The position numbers were made by a program, and so were the translations under genes. Below, piece by piece: positions 26,294-35,196 of a DNA stretch of 64,000 nt. The stretch covers positions 1-64,000 of the forward strand of contig JAURGK010000007.1 of the NCBI GenBank assembly GCA_030833845.1, written 5' to 3'. Each line of letters starts with the position of its first letter. Positions within the stretch are counted from its first letter, which is position 1. Source of the stretch: Crocinitomicaceae bacterium (lineage in GTDB: Bacteria > Bacteroidota > Bacteroidia > Flavobacteriales_D > Crocinitomicaceae). Below the pieces are notes generated by a model that worked only from the letters and a program-made list of their open reading frames with translations, searched no databases and was not told where the DNA came from.

Positions 26294-26718
26294 CACGGTA
26301 TTTTAGCCACCCTATTGGCGTGTCGGCCCCCTTCAAAAGCTGTATTTAAAAAAACTTCAACCATATCTTTGGCTTCCTCTTCAGAAATAAATCGTGCGGG
26401 CAAGGCAATTATATTGGCGTTGTTATGTTGTCTGGCCAATGAAGCTATTTCTTTGGTCCAACAAAGCGCACAGCGAATCTCTTGGTGTTTGTTAGCTGTC
26501 ATACTAATTCCATTACCGGATCCACAAAGTAAAATTCCTAAGGTTCCTGGGTGCTCTATGATATCTTGCGCAACGGGGTGAGCATAGTCTGGATAATCAA
26601 TACTTGCCTCTGAATAACAACCATAATCTACTACTTCGTGGCCTAACAATTGTAGTTGTTCAACAAGAATTGCTTTGGTTTGGAATCCGGCATGATCTGA
26701 ACCTATTGGAATGCGCAT
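26290..26718 (-). CDS. rpiB: Ribose-5-phosphate isomerase B
   Basis: This enzyme interconverts ribose 5-phosphate and ribulose 5-phosphate in the pentose phosphate pathway. It has 142 residues, the usual RpiB/LacAB size. It shows IGSDHAGFQTK, DYGCYSEASIDYPDYA, GILLCGSGNGISMTANK (catalytic Cys and phosphate loop) and RHNNANI-like residues (RQHNNANIIALPARF). A promoter box TAACTTTG lies 28 bases upstream. It faces away from the AT-rich gap. Confidence 0.95.
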   Translation of the reverse strand: MRIPIGSDHAGFQTKAILVEQLQLLGHEVVDYGCYSEASIDYPDYAHPVAQDIIEHPGTLGILLCGSGNGISMTANKHQEIRCALCWTKEIASLARQHNNANIIALPARFISEEEAKDMVEVFLNTAFEGGRHANRVAKIPC

Positions 26719-26746
26719 AGCTATGAAATGTGATTTTACTTATGAA

Positions 26747-26754
26747 CAAAGTTA
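26747..26754 (-). promoter_or_regulatory. -7 box for rpiB
   Basis: The minus strand reads TAACTTTG, a TAnnTTTG match, 28 bases before the rpiB ATG. It marks the left edge of the AT-rich gap. Confidence 0.55.
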
Positions 26755-27210
26755 ATACAATCAGCCCTAGAAGTCAATAAAATCGAATTGGTTTTAAACA
26801 AGCTTTCTCTCGCTGTTGTGAATTACATGTTTAAAAGAAGTAATAATGTTATTTGTAGAATAAAAATTATTTCATAAGCCAAAAAACTTACGACATAAGT
26901 GGTCTTTTTTATCCTTTTTTTTAAGTGAGTTTTTCACTAATGGTTGAACATAATAAATAGGTTGGTACATATATATTTTTAAACAAGTTGATCTAAATTA
27001 TAAATGTTTAAAACTATTTAATTATCTCATTAATAAATCGTTATAATTTATCTGTGCTTAATAAAGTGTTGACAAAAACAGGTTTTTATATTTTATTGAA
27101 TATGAGCAAATATTTTATACACATATCAACAGCTTTAATAATAGTAACAAATTTTTTAAAATTTTATTTAAATCTATTTTATAATTAATTAGCAAATTGG
27201 CTTTTGGTTC
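26755..27210. other. AT-rich non-coding gap, candidate replication origin
   Basis: This is the only gene-free stretch over 300 bases in the window. It is very AT-rich and has no plausible reading frame. It holds a perfect DnaA-box match TTATACACA (27115-27123, consensus TTATNCACA) followed by ATATCAACA, and weaker box-like sites. Two short direct repeats are present: TTTTAAACAAG at 26792-26802 and 26977-26987, and ATGTTTAAAA at 26827-26836 and 27004-27013. A nearly pure A/T tract runs from about 27149 to 27192. parS sites lie 4.3 kb to the right. dnaA is not adjacent and gene orientation does not switch cleanly here, so this is a candidate only. Confidence 0.35.
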
Positions 27211-27218
27211 TATTTTTG
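27211..27218 (+). promoter_or_regulatory. -7 box for the DUF4175 operon
   Basis: TATTTTTG matches TAnnTTTG, 31 bases before the ATG of the DUF4175 gene. Confidence 0.5.
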
Positions 27219-27249
27219 TACCAAAAGAATGAAATATTAGCTTTGTTTT

Positions 27250-30200
27250 ATGATTCATCCCTATAATTCACTTCTTGATCAGATAAATGCTTTCATACGA
27301 AAGTACTATCTCAATATGATTTTGAAGGGTGTAATTTTATTCACCGTATTTTTTTGTCTTGCCTTCCTACTTACCTCAACACTAGCTTTTGTATGGTTAT
27401 TCCCTATATGGGTGCGGGCAATTTTGTTTTTTGGTTTCATTGTACTGCAAAGTTCTTTATTTATTCACTACATCGGTATTCCAATAAGTCGATTAATGGC
27501 ATACGGCAAACGTATTTCAAACATTCAAGCGGCAGAAATTATAGGTTCGTTTTTTCCTGAAATTGCTGATAAACTAAAAAATACCTTACAATTAAACAAT
27601 GCTCGAGAAGCAAACCTGGGTTCATTAGATTTGATTGAAGCTAGTATCGCTCAAAAATCAAGTCAACTAAATAGAATTTCCTTTACAGATGCTATTCAAT
27701 TTAAGCAACAAAAGCAATACTTGAAATACCTCATACCTGTATTGTTAGGTTTTGTAGCTTTAGCATTATGGATGCCGCAAATTTTTACTCAAGGTACGAC
27801 CAGAATTATTCAATACAATACAAATCTTAAAGAACCTAATCCATACCTTTTTAAGTTTATTGGATTTTCAGATCAATATGAAGAAGGAGCTAGTCCAAAG
27901 ATAGAAGTTCAAGTCTTGCCAGCGCCTGGATTTAGTACCATTCCTAAACAAGTATATATTGTTTCAAAGCAAGGAAAGTTTCTTATGAAACAGAAAAAAC
28001 GTAATGTTTTTCTCTATCAATTTCCGTCACTCAATGAAAGCACGTCGTTTTATCTTACCACCAATGAGTTCAATAGCTCGACAAAAAAAATAAATATAAC
28101 AGGCAAAGCGGTCTTAGGTAAATTAAAAGCGCATTGTTATTTTCCAAAATATTTAAACAAAAAGGATTGCATTTATAATCAAGTAAATGATCTCAATATT
28201 CCTGAAGGTACTGTTGTCAAATGGGAGCTTGCAGCAAAGAATACCAGTAAGCTTAGTGTGGTGTGGAACAATAAGCACCTTCGATTAAATCCTAATTATT
28301 GTGAATTCAAAAATGAATATACATCTAGTGTCAATCAAAAAATCATACTAACCAATCGATTTAATCTTAAAAAAGATACGATTCTCTCAGTAGTAAATGT
28401 AATTAAGGATGCACATCCAATTATTCAAGTCGAAGAAAATCAAGACTCAATCAATCCAGCAAGGAAGTATTTTCAAGGTCAAGTCTCAGATGATTATGGG
28501 TTGAGTAAATTGAAGTTTGTTTATAATATAGAAGCGCCAAATGGTGTGAATCGCACACAACAACTAGAAGTAGAGCCGGTTTCTGGTACTCTTAAAAAAT
28601 TTGATTTTGCTGTTGACTTCAGTCGCGAGAAACTCCAATTAAATGATGTAATTACTTATTATTTTATTGTTTATGATAACGATGGTGTGAACGGTCATAA
28701 ATGTACAAAAAGCAGTATTTATACCTATGAACTACCGAGTTTAGAAGAGTTAAATATTCAACGTAGAGAGGAGCAAGATAAGCAAATAAAAAACCTTGAG
28801 GATGTATTTGAAAAAACTCAACAATTTAATAAAGATGTACAGCAATTAAAGAAAGAGAGCTTACAATCAAAATCATCTAATTGGAACAAATTAAATAAGG
28901 TAGAGCAATTACAGCAACAACAGCAAGAATTACAACAACAAATTCAAGAAAATATTGATGAGTTAAAAGAAAGTACAAATCAAAAAAATCAATTAAGTCC
29001 GATAGACCAAGAATTATTAGAAAAACAGGCGTTGCTAGAGGAATTACTTAAAGAAGTAATGGATGATGAATTGAAATCATTACTTGATCAGCTTGAAGAA
29101 TTATTAAAAGATCAAAACAAGGAGCAGTTAAAAGATAAAATCAATGAGTTAGAAATATCTACCCAAGATATGAATAAACAACTCGATAGAAGTTTAGAAT
29201 TATTAAAGAAAATGCAAGTCAATGAGCGAATTGATGACATAGAAAAAGAACTTAATTCCTTAGCAAAAGAACAGGATGATTTATCAAAAAATTTAGAAAA
29301 TTTAAGCAAGGAAGACTTACTTAAAAAACAAACTGAACTCAATGAAAAATTTGAGAAACTAAAAAACGAACTCAGCGAACTACAGGAGTTAAACAAAGAA
29401 CTAATGCATCCTTTAGATTTAGAGGGTTTAGATGAACTACAAGATCAAATTAGCGATGATTTGAATGGGGCGAAAGAATCGATAAACGAAGGAAAAAACA
29501 AAAAAGCAGGTGAAAAACAAAAATCTGCAAGCGATGGAATGAAATCTTTGGCTGCGCAATTAGACGCCAAACAAAGCAAATCCAACAAACAACAACAAGA
29601 AGAAGACATGGATAGTCTTCGGGCGGTTTTGGATGCATTAATCACCCTAAGTATTGATCAAGAAACCAATCAAAAGCAATTTGTTAAGGTAAGTACGAAA
29701 GATCCTTATTACAAGAAACTAGGAAGAAGACAACAACGTATTGTCGATGACACAAAAATTATTAAAGACAGTTTGCTTGCGCTAGCAAAAAGACAGCCAA
29801 AAATTGCCACTTTTATTGATGGAGAGTTAGCTCTTATTGAATCTCACCAAAAATTAGCGATAGAGGCAATTGATGATCACCAAAAGAAAGAGCTAGAGAA
29901 ACACCAACAAAAAGTAATGACCTCCTATAATAATTTAGCCTTATTATTAAATGAAGCCTTGCAATCCATGCAGCAACAAATGAACGCAGAGATGCAAGGA
30001 AATGGTAGTTGTGATAACCCAGGTAAAGGGCGCCCTAAATCTGGTCAATCGATGTCTTCACAAGACATGAAAGAAATGCTAAAAAAGCAACTTGAACAAA
30101 TGCAAAAAGGGGCCAACCCAGGAGGAAACAAACCAGGTGAAAAACCGGGTAATACTCCTGGTAAAGATGGTAAGCCGGGTCAAGGTTTGCCGGGGTTAGG

Positions 30201-30615
30201 AACTAAGGAATTGGCGCGTATGGCTGCCGAACAAACGGCAATAAGACAAAGGCTGGAGCAACTAAAGCAAGAACTAAATAAGGAAGGTAAAGGGTTAGGA
30301 AACCAACTCAACCCGCTGCTCAAAGAATTGGAGGAACAGGAAAAAGAGTTGTTACAAAAAAGAGTCAATCCACAAACCATACAAAGGCAAAAAGAAATAC
30401 TAACGCGATTATTAGAAAGTGAAAAAGCCTTGATGCAAAGAGGTTATGAAGAAAAGCGTGAATCAAATAGCGGAAAAGACATAGAAAAAGGTAACCAAAT
30501 AAGATTTGAATCGTACAAAAAGTCGAAATGGAACGAAATTGAACAGATCAAGGCTTTAGACCCCGCTCTACAACTCTATTATAAGCAAAGGGCCGACAGC
30601 TATCTGAATCAATGA
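27250..30615 (+). CDS. DUF4175-family membrane protein with long coiled coil
   Basis: The protein has 1121 residues. Two N-terminal spans (about 23-75) and a third near 160-178 (LIPVLLGFVALALWMPQIF) precede an extracytoplasmic beta-rich region to about 500. A very long Glu/Lys/Gln-rich coiled coil covers about 505-780, followed by a Gly/Pro/Lys linker near 955-985 (GGNKPGEKPGNTPGKDGKPG) and more coiled coil. The family is widespread in Bacteroidota and has no assigned function. The gene is markedly AT-rich compared with fumC and icd. It probably heads an operon with the ATPase, ybeY and mnmG. Confidence 0.82.
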   Translation: MIHPYNSLLDQINAFIRKYYLNMILKGVILFTVFFCLAFLLTSTLAFVWLFPIWVRAILFFGFIVLQSSLFIHYIGIPISRLMAYGKRISNIQAAEIIGSFFPEIADKLKNTLQLNNAREANLGSLDLIEASIAQKSSQLNRISFTDAIQFKQQKQYLKYLIPVLLGFVALALWMPQIFTQGTTRIIQYNTNLKEPNPYLFKFIGFSDQYEEGASPKIEVQVLPAPGFSTIPKQVYIVSKQGKFLMKQKKRNVFLYQFPSLNESTSFYLTTNEFNSSTKKINITGKAVLGKLKAHCYFPKYLNKKDCIYNQVNDLNIPEGTVVKWELAAKNTSKLSVVWNNKHLRLNPNYCEFKNEYTSSVNQKIILTNRFNLKKDTILSVVNVIKDAHPIIQVEENQDSINPARKYFQGQVSDDYGLSKLKFVYNIEAPNGVNRTQQLEVEPVSGTLKKFDFAVDFSREKLQLNDVITYYFIVYDNDGVNGHKCTKSSIYTYELPSLEELNIQRREEQDKQIKNLEDVFEKTQQFNKDVQQLKKESLQSKSSNWNKLNKVEQLQQQQQELQQQIQENIDELKESTNQKNQLSPIDQELLEKQALLEELLKEVMDDELKSLLDQLEELLKDQNKEQLKDKINELEISTQDMNKQLDRSLELLKKMQVNERIDDIEKELNSLAKEQDDLSKNLENLSKEDLLKKQTELNEKFEKLKNELSELQELNKELMHPLDLEGLDELQDQISDDLNGAKESINEGKNKKAGEKQKSASDGMKSLAAQLDAKQSKSNKQQQEEDMDSLRAVLDALITLSIDQETNQKQFVKVSTKDPYYKKLGRRQQRIVDDTKIIKDSLLALAKRQPKIATFIDGELALIESHQKLAIEAIDDHQKKELEKHQQKVMTSYNNLALLLNEALQSMQQQMNAEMQGNGSCDNPGKGRPKSGQSMSSQDMKEMLKKQLEQMQKGANPGGNKPGEKPGNTPGKDGKPGQGLPGLGTKELARMAAEQTAIRQRLEQLKQELNKEGKGLGNQLNPLLKELEEQEKELLQKRVNPQTIQRQKEILTRLLESEKALMQRGYEEKRESNSGKDIEKGNQIRFESYKKSKWNEIEQIKALDPALQLYYKQRADSYLNQ

Positions 30616-30633
30616 TTTACAGAAAATGTAGAT

Positions 30634-31047
30634 ATGAAAGAAGATTTTACCGTGGTTAAAGAATTAACATTATCATCTGATTATCAATCACTTATAGAGG
30701 TTGAAAGTCTCGTTAATTCTGTTTGTGACGAGTTTGGAATACAAACAGATGTGTTTGGTAACATTCTTATAGCTGTATCAGAAGCGGTAAACAATGCTAT
30801 TCAACACGGTAATAAGGATAACCAGGAGGCAAAAGTGTTTTTGCAAGTCGGAACGGCGCCAAATCACTTTTATATTCAAGTAAAAGATGAAGGGGCGGGT
30901 TTTTCGTTTGAAGACCTTCCTGATCCTACAGCACCAGAGAATTTATTAAAAGATAGCGGCCGAGGTGTGTTTTTAATGCGAAATCTTGCAGATGAGGTGG
31001 AATTTTTACACTCGGGAAACACCGTTAATCTATATTTTAATAAATGA
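30634..31047 (+). CDS. Anti-sigma-factor-like ATP-binding protein (HATPase_c_2)
   Basis: This 137-residue single-domain GHKL ATPase resembles RsbW/SpoIIAB. The N box ILIAVSEAVNNAIQHGN, the G1 box VKDEGAGFSFEDLP and the GRGVFLM element are all present. RsbW proteins bind and phosphorylate partner proteins, but no anti-anti-sigma or sigma gene is adjacent, so its target is unknown. It starts 18 bases after the DUF4175 gene and overlaps ybeY by ATGA, indicating coupled translation. Confidence 0.87.
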   Translation: MKEDFTVVKELTLSSDYQSLIEVESLVNSVCDEFGIQTDVFGNILIAVSEAVNNAIQHGNKDNQEAKVFLQVGTAPNHFYIQVKDEGAGFSFEDLPDPTAPENLLKDSGRGVFLMRNLADEVEFLHSGNTVNLYFNK

Positions 31048-31481
31048 CTTCTGTAGTTAATTTAGGCACAAATTTGCCCAACTTTCTAAAAAAGAACGAC
31101 CTCAAAAGATTTGCTAAGGAAATTTGTCTGAATGAAGGTAAGCGTTTAGGTGACTTAAGCTACGTCTTTACCAATGATGACTATTTGCTTGAAGTAAATC
31201 AGCAGTTTTTACAGCACGATTATTACACAGATGTAATTACCTTTGATTATTCAATAGAAGGCGTTGTGTCTGGTGACGTAATGATTTCTTTAGATCGTGT
31301 GATGGATAACGCGCAAGCCTTGAATGTATCTTTCGAACAGGAGTTTTTTAGGGTTTGTTTTCATGGCTTATTACATTTGTGTGGTTATAAAGATAAGTCT
31401 CCAGCCGAGGGGTTGTTGATGAGATCAAAGGAAAACCAATATTTGGCGTTGTATGTTTCACGTGAAACAAAAAACGCATAA
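31044..31481 (+). CDS. ybeY: Endoribonuclease YbeY (rRNA maturation)
   Basis: This metal-dependent RNase acts in 16S rRNA 3' maturation and ribosome quality control. It has 145 residues. The core is DVITFDYSIEGVVSGDVMIS and the zinc motif FHGLLHLCGYKDKSP. The usual third His (HGxLHLxGxDH) is replaced by Lys-Asp, so an Asp would have to serve as ligand; from memory this variant is normal in Bacteroidota. The last codons (VSRET) are encoded by a perfect parS site, so the C-terminal tail is partly dictated by chromosome-segregation DNA. Confidence 0.93.
   Translation: MTSVVNLGTNLPNFLKKNDLKRFAKEICLNEGKRLGDLSYVFTNDDYLLEVNQQFLQHDYYTDVITFDYSIEGVVSGDVMISLDRVMDNAQALNVSFEQEFFRVCFHGLLHLCGYKDKSPAEGLLMRSKENQYLALYVSRETKNA
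31454..31469. promoter_or_regulatory. parS site 1 (ParB binding)
   Basis: TGTTTCACGTGAAACA is a perfect 16-bp palindrome identical to the broadly conserved bacterial parS sequence. It lies inside the 3' end of ybeY and encodes part of its tail. ParB nucleates here to organise and segregate the origin region. Confidence 0.93.
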
Positions 31482-31487
31482 CCTCAT

Positions 31488-31503
31488 TGTTTCACGTGAA
31501 ACA
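31488..31503. promoter_or_regulatory. parS site 2 (ParB binding)
   Basis: This is a second identical TGTTTCACGTGAAACA palindrome in the ybeY-mnmG gap. Its centre is 34 bp from the centre of the first site. No parA or parB gene is in the window. Confidence 0.93.
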
Positions 31504-31512
31504 GAATAAAAA

Positions 31513-33384
31513 ATGTTAGCAAAGTACGATGTAATTGTTGTTGGAGCAGGACACGCGGGCTGCGAGGCCGCAAATGCCGCGGCTAAAATGGGCAGCAGGG
31601 TTTTGCTTGTTACTATGAACATGAACACAATTGCACAAATGAGTTGCAACCCAGCGATGGGGGGTGTTGCTAAAGGACAAATAGTTAGGGAAATAGACGC
31701 CCTTGGTGGTGGCTCTGGGATTGTGAGCGATAAGAGCGCAATACAGTTTCGAATGCTTAATTTATCGAAAGGCCCCGCAATGTGGTCTCCGAGAACACAG
31801 AATGATCGCGTGCTGTTTTCATTGGAGTGGCGGTATTTATTGGAAAAAAACCCCAATGTTGATTTTTGGCAAGACATGTGTATAGGCATAATTGTAGAGA
31901 ACAATTGTGTAGTAGGAGTGGAGCTAGGAATGGGAACTAAAGTGTTTGCAACCACTGTGGTCTTAACAAACGGCACTTTTTTAAACGGACTTATTCACCT
32001 AGGTGAAAAGCAATTTGGAGGAGGAAGGGCCGGAGAAAAGGCAGCTACCGGCCTTACAGAAAGCTTGGTTCAGCACGGCTTTATTGCCGGCCGCATGAAA
32101 ACAGGAACCCCCCCAAGGGTAGACGGCCGCAGCCTGAATTATGCTTTAATGGAGGCGCAGCAAGGCGACCAAAACCCATCAAAGTTTAGTTATTCCGATA
32201 CTGCGCCTTTAACCAAACAACTCGCCTGTCATATAACTTATACAAATGAGCACACCCATGATTTATTGCGAACGGGTTTCGACAGATCGCCAATGTTTAA
32301 TGGGGCCATTAAAAGTACAGGGCCTAGGTATTGTCCAAGTATTGAAGATAAAATTTCTCGTTTTGCCGACAGAGAGCGCCATCAAATTTTTGTAGAGCCA
32401 GAGGGTTGGAACACCGTAGAGATTTATGTAAATGGTTTCAGCACCTCTTTGCCAGAAGAAGTACAATACGCCGCAATGAAAACTATTCCTGGCTTTGAAA
32501 ATGTAAAAATGTTCCGCCCTGGCTATGCAATTGAGTATGATTATTTTCCCCCTACTCAATTGAAACACACCTTGGAAACCAAATTGGTTGAAAATCTTTT
32601 CTTTGCGGGCCAAATCAATGGCACCACAGGATACGAGGAAGCGGCTTGTCAGGGTTTAATGGCGGGCATCAACGCGCACCAAAAAACCCACAACAAAGAT
32701 CCTTTTGTTTTGTCTAGAAGCGATGCATATATTGGTGTTTTGATAGATGATTTAATAACCAAAGGCACCAATGAACCATACCGCATGTTTACAAGCCGTG
32801 CTGAATTTCGCATCTTGTTAAGACAAGACAATGCCGACGAAAGACTAACACACTTAGGTTATCAACTTGGTTTGGCTGATGATACAGCACTTCAAAAAGT
32901 TGAGAAAAAAACCCAACTTACTGAAGCGCTTAAGCAATCCCTAAGACAAATAGGTATTACCCCTGCCGAGGCCAATCGCGTGCTTCAAACAAAAGGATCT
33001 TCAGAGATTACCCAACAAGTCAAGGCCAGCACAATTCTTACTCGCCCCCATATTGCCCTTGATGATTTAATGATTATGAGCGATAAGGTGAAAGAAGCGG
33101 TTAAGCAAATTGAAAGCCAAAACCCGCTTGCTGTAGAACAAGCAGAGATACTATTGAAATACGAGGGTTACATTGAGCGCGAACAAGAACAGGTTGATAA
33201 ACTTCAACGACTAGAGGCGCTCGTGCTCTCGCCAACAATCGACTACTCAGAAATTAAAAATCTAAGCATAGAGTCTAAAGAAAAGCTAAATAAGATCAAG
33301 CCCGCAACCTTAGGTCAGGCAGCTAGGGTATCAGGGGTTTCGCCTAGTGACATTTCAGTGCTTTTAGTTCATTTGGGTCGCTAA
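31513..33384 (+). CDS. mnmG: tRNA uridine-34 carboxymethylaminomethyl synthesis enzyme MnmG
   Basis: This FAD-dependent enzyme acts with MnmE to modify the wobble uridine of several tRNAs. It has 623 residues. An N-terminal FAD-binding Rossmann motif [21 protein letters not shown] (split here as [13 protein letters not shown] and following) is followed by [66 protein letters not shown] and a helical C-terminal domain. The ATG lies 10 bases after the second parS site. In many bacteria mnmG is a neighbour of the replication origin. Confidence 0.97.
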   Translation: MLAKYDVIVVGAGHAGCEAANAAAKMGSRVLLVTMNMNTIAQMSCNPAMGGVAKGQIVREIDALGGGSGIVSDKSAIQFRMLNLSKGPAMWSPRTQNDRVLFSLEWRYLLEKNPNVDFWQDMCIGIIVENNCVVGVELGMGTKVFATTVVLTNGTFLNGLIHLGEKQFGGGRAGEKAATGLTESLVQHGFIAGRMKTGTPPRVDGRSLNYALMEAQQGDQNPSKFSYSDTAPLTKQLACHITYTNEHTHDLLRTGFDRSPMFNGAIKSTGPRYCPSIEDKISRFADRERHQIFVEPEGWNTVEIYVNGFSTSLPEEVQYAAMKTIPGFENVKMFRPGYAIEYDYFPPTQLKHTLETKLVENLFFAGQINGTTGYEEAACQGLMAGINAHQKTHNKDPFVLSRSDAYIGVLIDDLITKGTNEPYRMFTSRAEFRILLRQDNADERLTHLGYQLGLADDTALQKVEKKTQLTEALKQSLRQIGITPAEANRVLQTKGSSEITQQVKASTILTRPHIALDDLMIMSDKVKEAVKQIESQNPLAVEQAEILLKYEGYIEREQEQVDKLQRLEALVLSPTIDYSEIKNLSIESKEKLNKIKPATLGQAARVSGVSPSDISVLLVHLGR

Positions 33385-33531
33385 AAAGCCCTTTTAAGGC
33401 GATTTAACAGCGTTTCACACACCCCAACAACAAAACACCAAAGACACCCCGAGAAGTGCGCTTAGAAAGAGCTAAAAAATGGGGTTTTCTTAAAAACACA
33501 AGCTCAATTTTAAAATGACTAACTTTATTGC

Positions 33532-34482
33532 ATGCAAAAAGGTAAGGTTATTTTTATTGATAGTATTCATCCTATTTTAGCCGATAGGCTTTCCGCCGCC
33601 GGCTTTGAATGTTCTTTCCAAACTAAAACGTCTTTTGAAGATTTGGTGCCCCACCTTTTTGATGCAATAGGAATCGTCATACGCTCTCGGTTTACAGTTG
33701 ACAAAGAATTTTTAAAGCACTGTCCGGGTTTGCAATTTATAGCCAGGTCTGGATCAGGATTAGAAAATATAGACACGGTCAGATGCGAGGAATTGAATAT
33801 TCGCTTGTATAATTCTCCAGAAGGTAACAAAAACGCTGTGGCGGAACATGCCTTAGGCATGTTATTGAATTTAATGAACCGCATAAACAAGGCAGATCAA
33901 GAAGTTAGAAACGGATTGTGGCTACGCGAGGACAACCGCGGAGAGGAATTAGACGGCAAAACGGTTGGTATCATTGGTTATGGAAACAACGGCGCTGCGT
34001 TTGCAAAGAAACTGAGTGGTTTTGATATCAAACTCATGGCCTATGATAAATACAAAACGGGATTTGGAAATCATTTTGTTCAAGAATGTACCCTTGAGGC
34101 CATACAACAACAAGCTGATGTGCTAAGTTTTCACATTCCTCAAAATAATGAAACAAAAGGGTATTTTGACGAAAACTTTTTAGATTGTATGCAAAAACGT
34201 TTTTATTTACTCAATTTGTCTAGAGGCAAAATCGTTAGTACCAAGGCTTTGGTCTCTGGCCTGCAGTCCGGGAAAATTAAAGGCGCAGGTTTAGATGTTT
34301 TGGAATTTGAACAAAAAAGTTTTGAATCTTTTTTTGAACAGGACCTACCCCAAGAGTTTGCCTATTTAATAGCGCAAAACAATGTATGTCTAACCCCACA
34401 CATAGGCGGCTGGACCACAGAAAGTTATGTGGCTTTGAGCAGTGTTTTAGCCGATAAAATATTGGCTGATTTTTGTGATTAG
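33532..34482 (+). CDS. D-2-hydroxyacid dehydrogenase, SerA-like
   Basis: This is an NAD-dependent dehydrogenase of 316 residues. The catalytic domain contains RSGSGLENID. The nucleotide-binding domain contains the dinucleotide motif VGIIGYGNNGAAFAKKL. The Arg-Glu-His set appears in NLSRGKIVST, GLDVLEFE and LTPHIGGWTTES. It is similar to phosphoglycerate dehydrogenase without the C-terminal ACT domain, so 3-phosphoglycerate is a reasonable but unproven substrate. A TAACTTTA near-consensus box (33520-33527) lies just before the ATG. The 3' end overlaps the S4 gene by four bases. Confidence 0.85.
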   Translation: MQKGKVIFIDSIHPILADRLSAAGFECSFQTKTSFEDLVPHLFDAIGIVIRSRFTVDKEFLKHCPGLQFIARSGSGLENIDTVRCEELNIRLYNSPEGNKNAVAEHALGMLLNLMNRINKADQEVRNGLWLREDNRGEELDGKTVGIIGYGNNGAAFAKKLSGFDIKLMAYDKYKTGFGNHFVQECTLEAIQQQADVLSFHIPQNNETKGYFDENFLDCMQKRFYLLNLSRGKIVSTKALVSGLQSGKIKGAGLDVLEFEQKSFESFFEQDLPQEFAYLIAQNNVCLTPHIGGWTTESYVALSSVLADKILADFCD

Positions 34483-34859
34483 TCTTCTTGCCACTCCTCT
34501 AAAAAACGGTCCAATTCTCGGCGGTCTTTTTTGGTTGGCTTACCATCTGAATGTCGGTAGTTGTTTTGCGCTTGAAGGTACATTTTAAGCTTTTCTATTT
34601 CTTCGTCGCTGGTTAGGTCCAATAAATATTCCTTAACCAAAGGAGCCCCTACGCGCCTTTCCAACCCAGCAAGAACTTGATATTTGAATTTTGCGTTGTG
34701 TTTTAACACAGTTATCACATCTCCAACCTTAATCTCTCGCGAGGGTTTTATTAAAGCTTCATTGATGAGTACCTTTCCTTTGCTAATAGCTTCAGTTGCC
34801 AAAGACCGTGTCTTGAACAACCGAACAGCCCAGGTGTATTTGTCAACGCGGATTGGCAT
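34479..34859 (-). CDS. S4-domain RNA-binding protein (Hsp15-like)
   Basis: The protein has 126 residues. An N-terminal S4 domain (RVDKYTWAVRLFKTRSLATE, KGKVLINEALIKPSREIKVGD) is followed by a basic and acidic tail ending in EEWQED. Hsp15 (HslR) binds stalled 50S subunits carrying nascent tRNA; the same role is possible here. Its ATG lies inside the end of the MmcQ/YjbR gene (17-base overlap). It is the last gene of a three-gene operon starting with the desaturase. Confidence 0.88.
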   Translation of the reverse strand: MPIRVDKYTWAVRLFKTRSLATEAISKGKVLINEALIKPSREIKVGDVITVLKHNAKFKYQVLAGLERRVGAPLVKEYLLDLTSDEEIEKLKMYLQAQNNYRHSDGKPTKKDRRELDRFLEEWQED

Positions 34860-35193
34860 CTTTTACTTTTTTTGGTAAGCCACTGTAAACTAATTCATAA
34901 GAGTGGTCAATTAGCTCCTTAATCAAGTGGTTATCCACATCCTGATTGAGCAATACGGTGTTCCAGTGTTTGTGATTCATATGAAAACCTGGACGCACAG
35001 CGCTGTACTGCTCTCTTAGAGCTTGTGCCCGCTCGGGGTTGCACTTTAGGTTGATGGAATCCGGCGTATCTACATCGATTAAGGCAAACATTTTACCGTA
35101 CACCTTGAACACCAAAGTCTTGGTATCAAAAGGAAAATGTTCGCTAACTCCGTTTTTCGCAGAACAAAAGAGATAAATCTCTTCTAAGGTCAT
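34843..35193 (-). CDS. MmcQ/YjbR-family protein
   Basis: The protein has 116 residues with the small alpha/beta YjbR fold: FPFDTKTLVFKVYGKMFALI, INLKCNPERAQALREQY, GFHMNHKHWNTVLLN and a terminal helix. The family has a double-wing DNA-binding-like shape but no firm function. It starts 3 bases after the desaturase stop and overlaps the S4 gene, so all three are probably co-transcribed. Confidence 0.88.
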   Translation of the reverse strand: MTLEEIYLFCSAKNGVSEHFPFDTKTLVFKVYGKMFALIDVDTPDSINLKCNPERAQALREQYSAVRPGFHMNHKHWNTVLLNQDVDNHLIKELIDHSYELVYSGLPKKVKDANPR

Positions 35194-35196
35194 GAC

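Noticed and set aside
28740..30600. Antisense frames on the minus strand opposite the DUF4175 gene
   Set aside because: They are Ser/Phe/Leu-rich shadows of the Lys/Glu/Gln-rich coiled coil and have no start signals or family features.
31458..31976. 172-codon open frame on the minus strand over the mnmG start
   Set aside because: It is antisense to conserved mnmG and ybeY, and its VSRET-like segment is only the parS palindrome read in reverse.
33385..33531. Possible terminator (GCCC...GGC) after mnmG
   Set aside because: The stem is short and imperfect with no good T run; nothing firm is visible in this gap.
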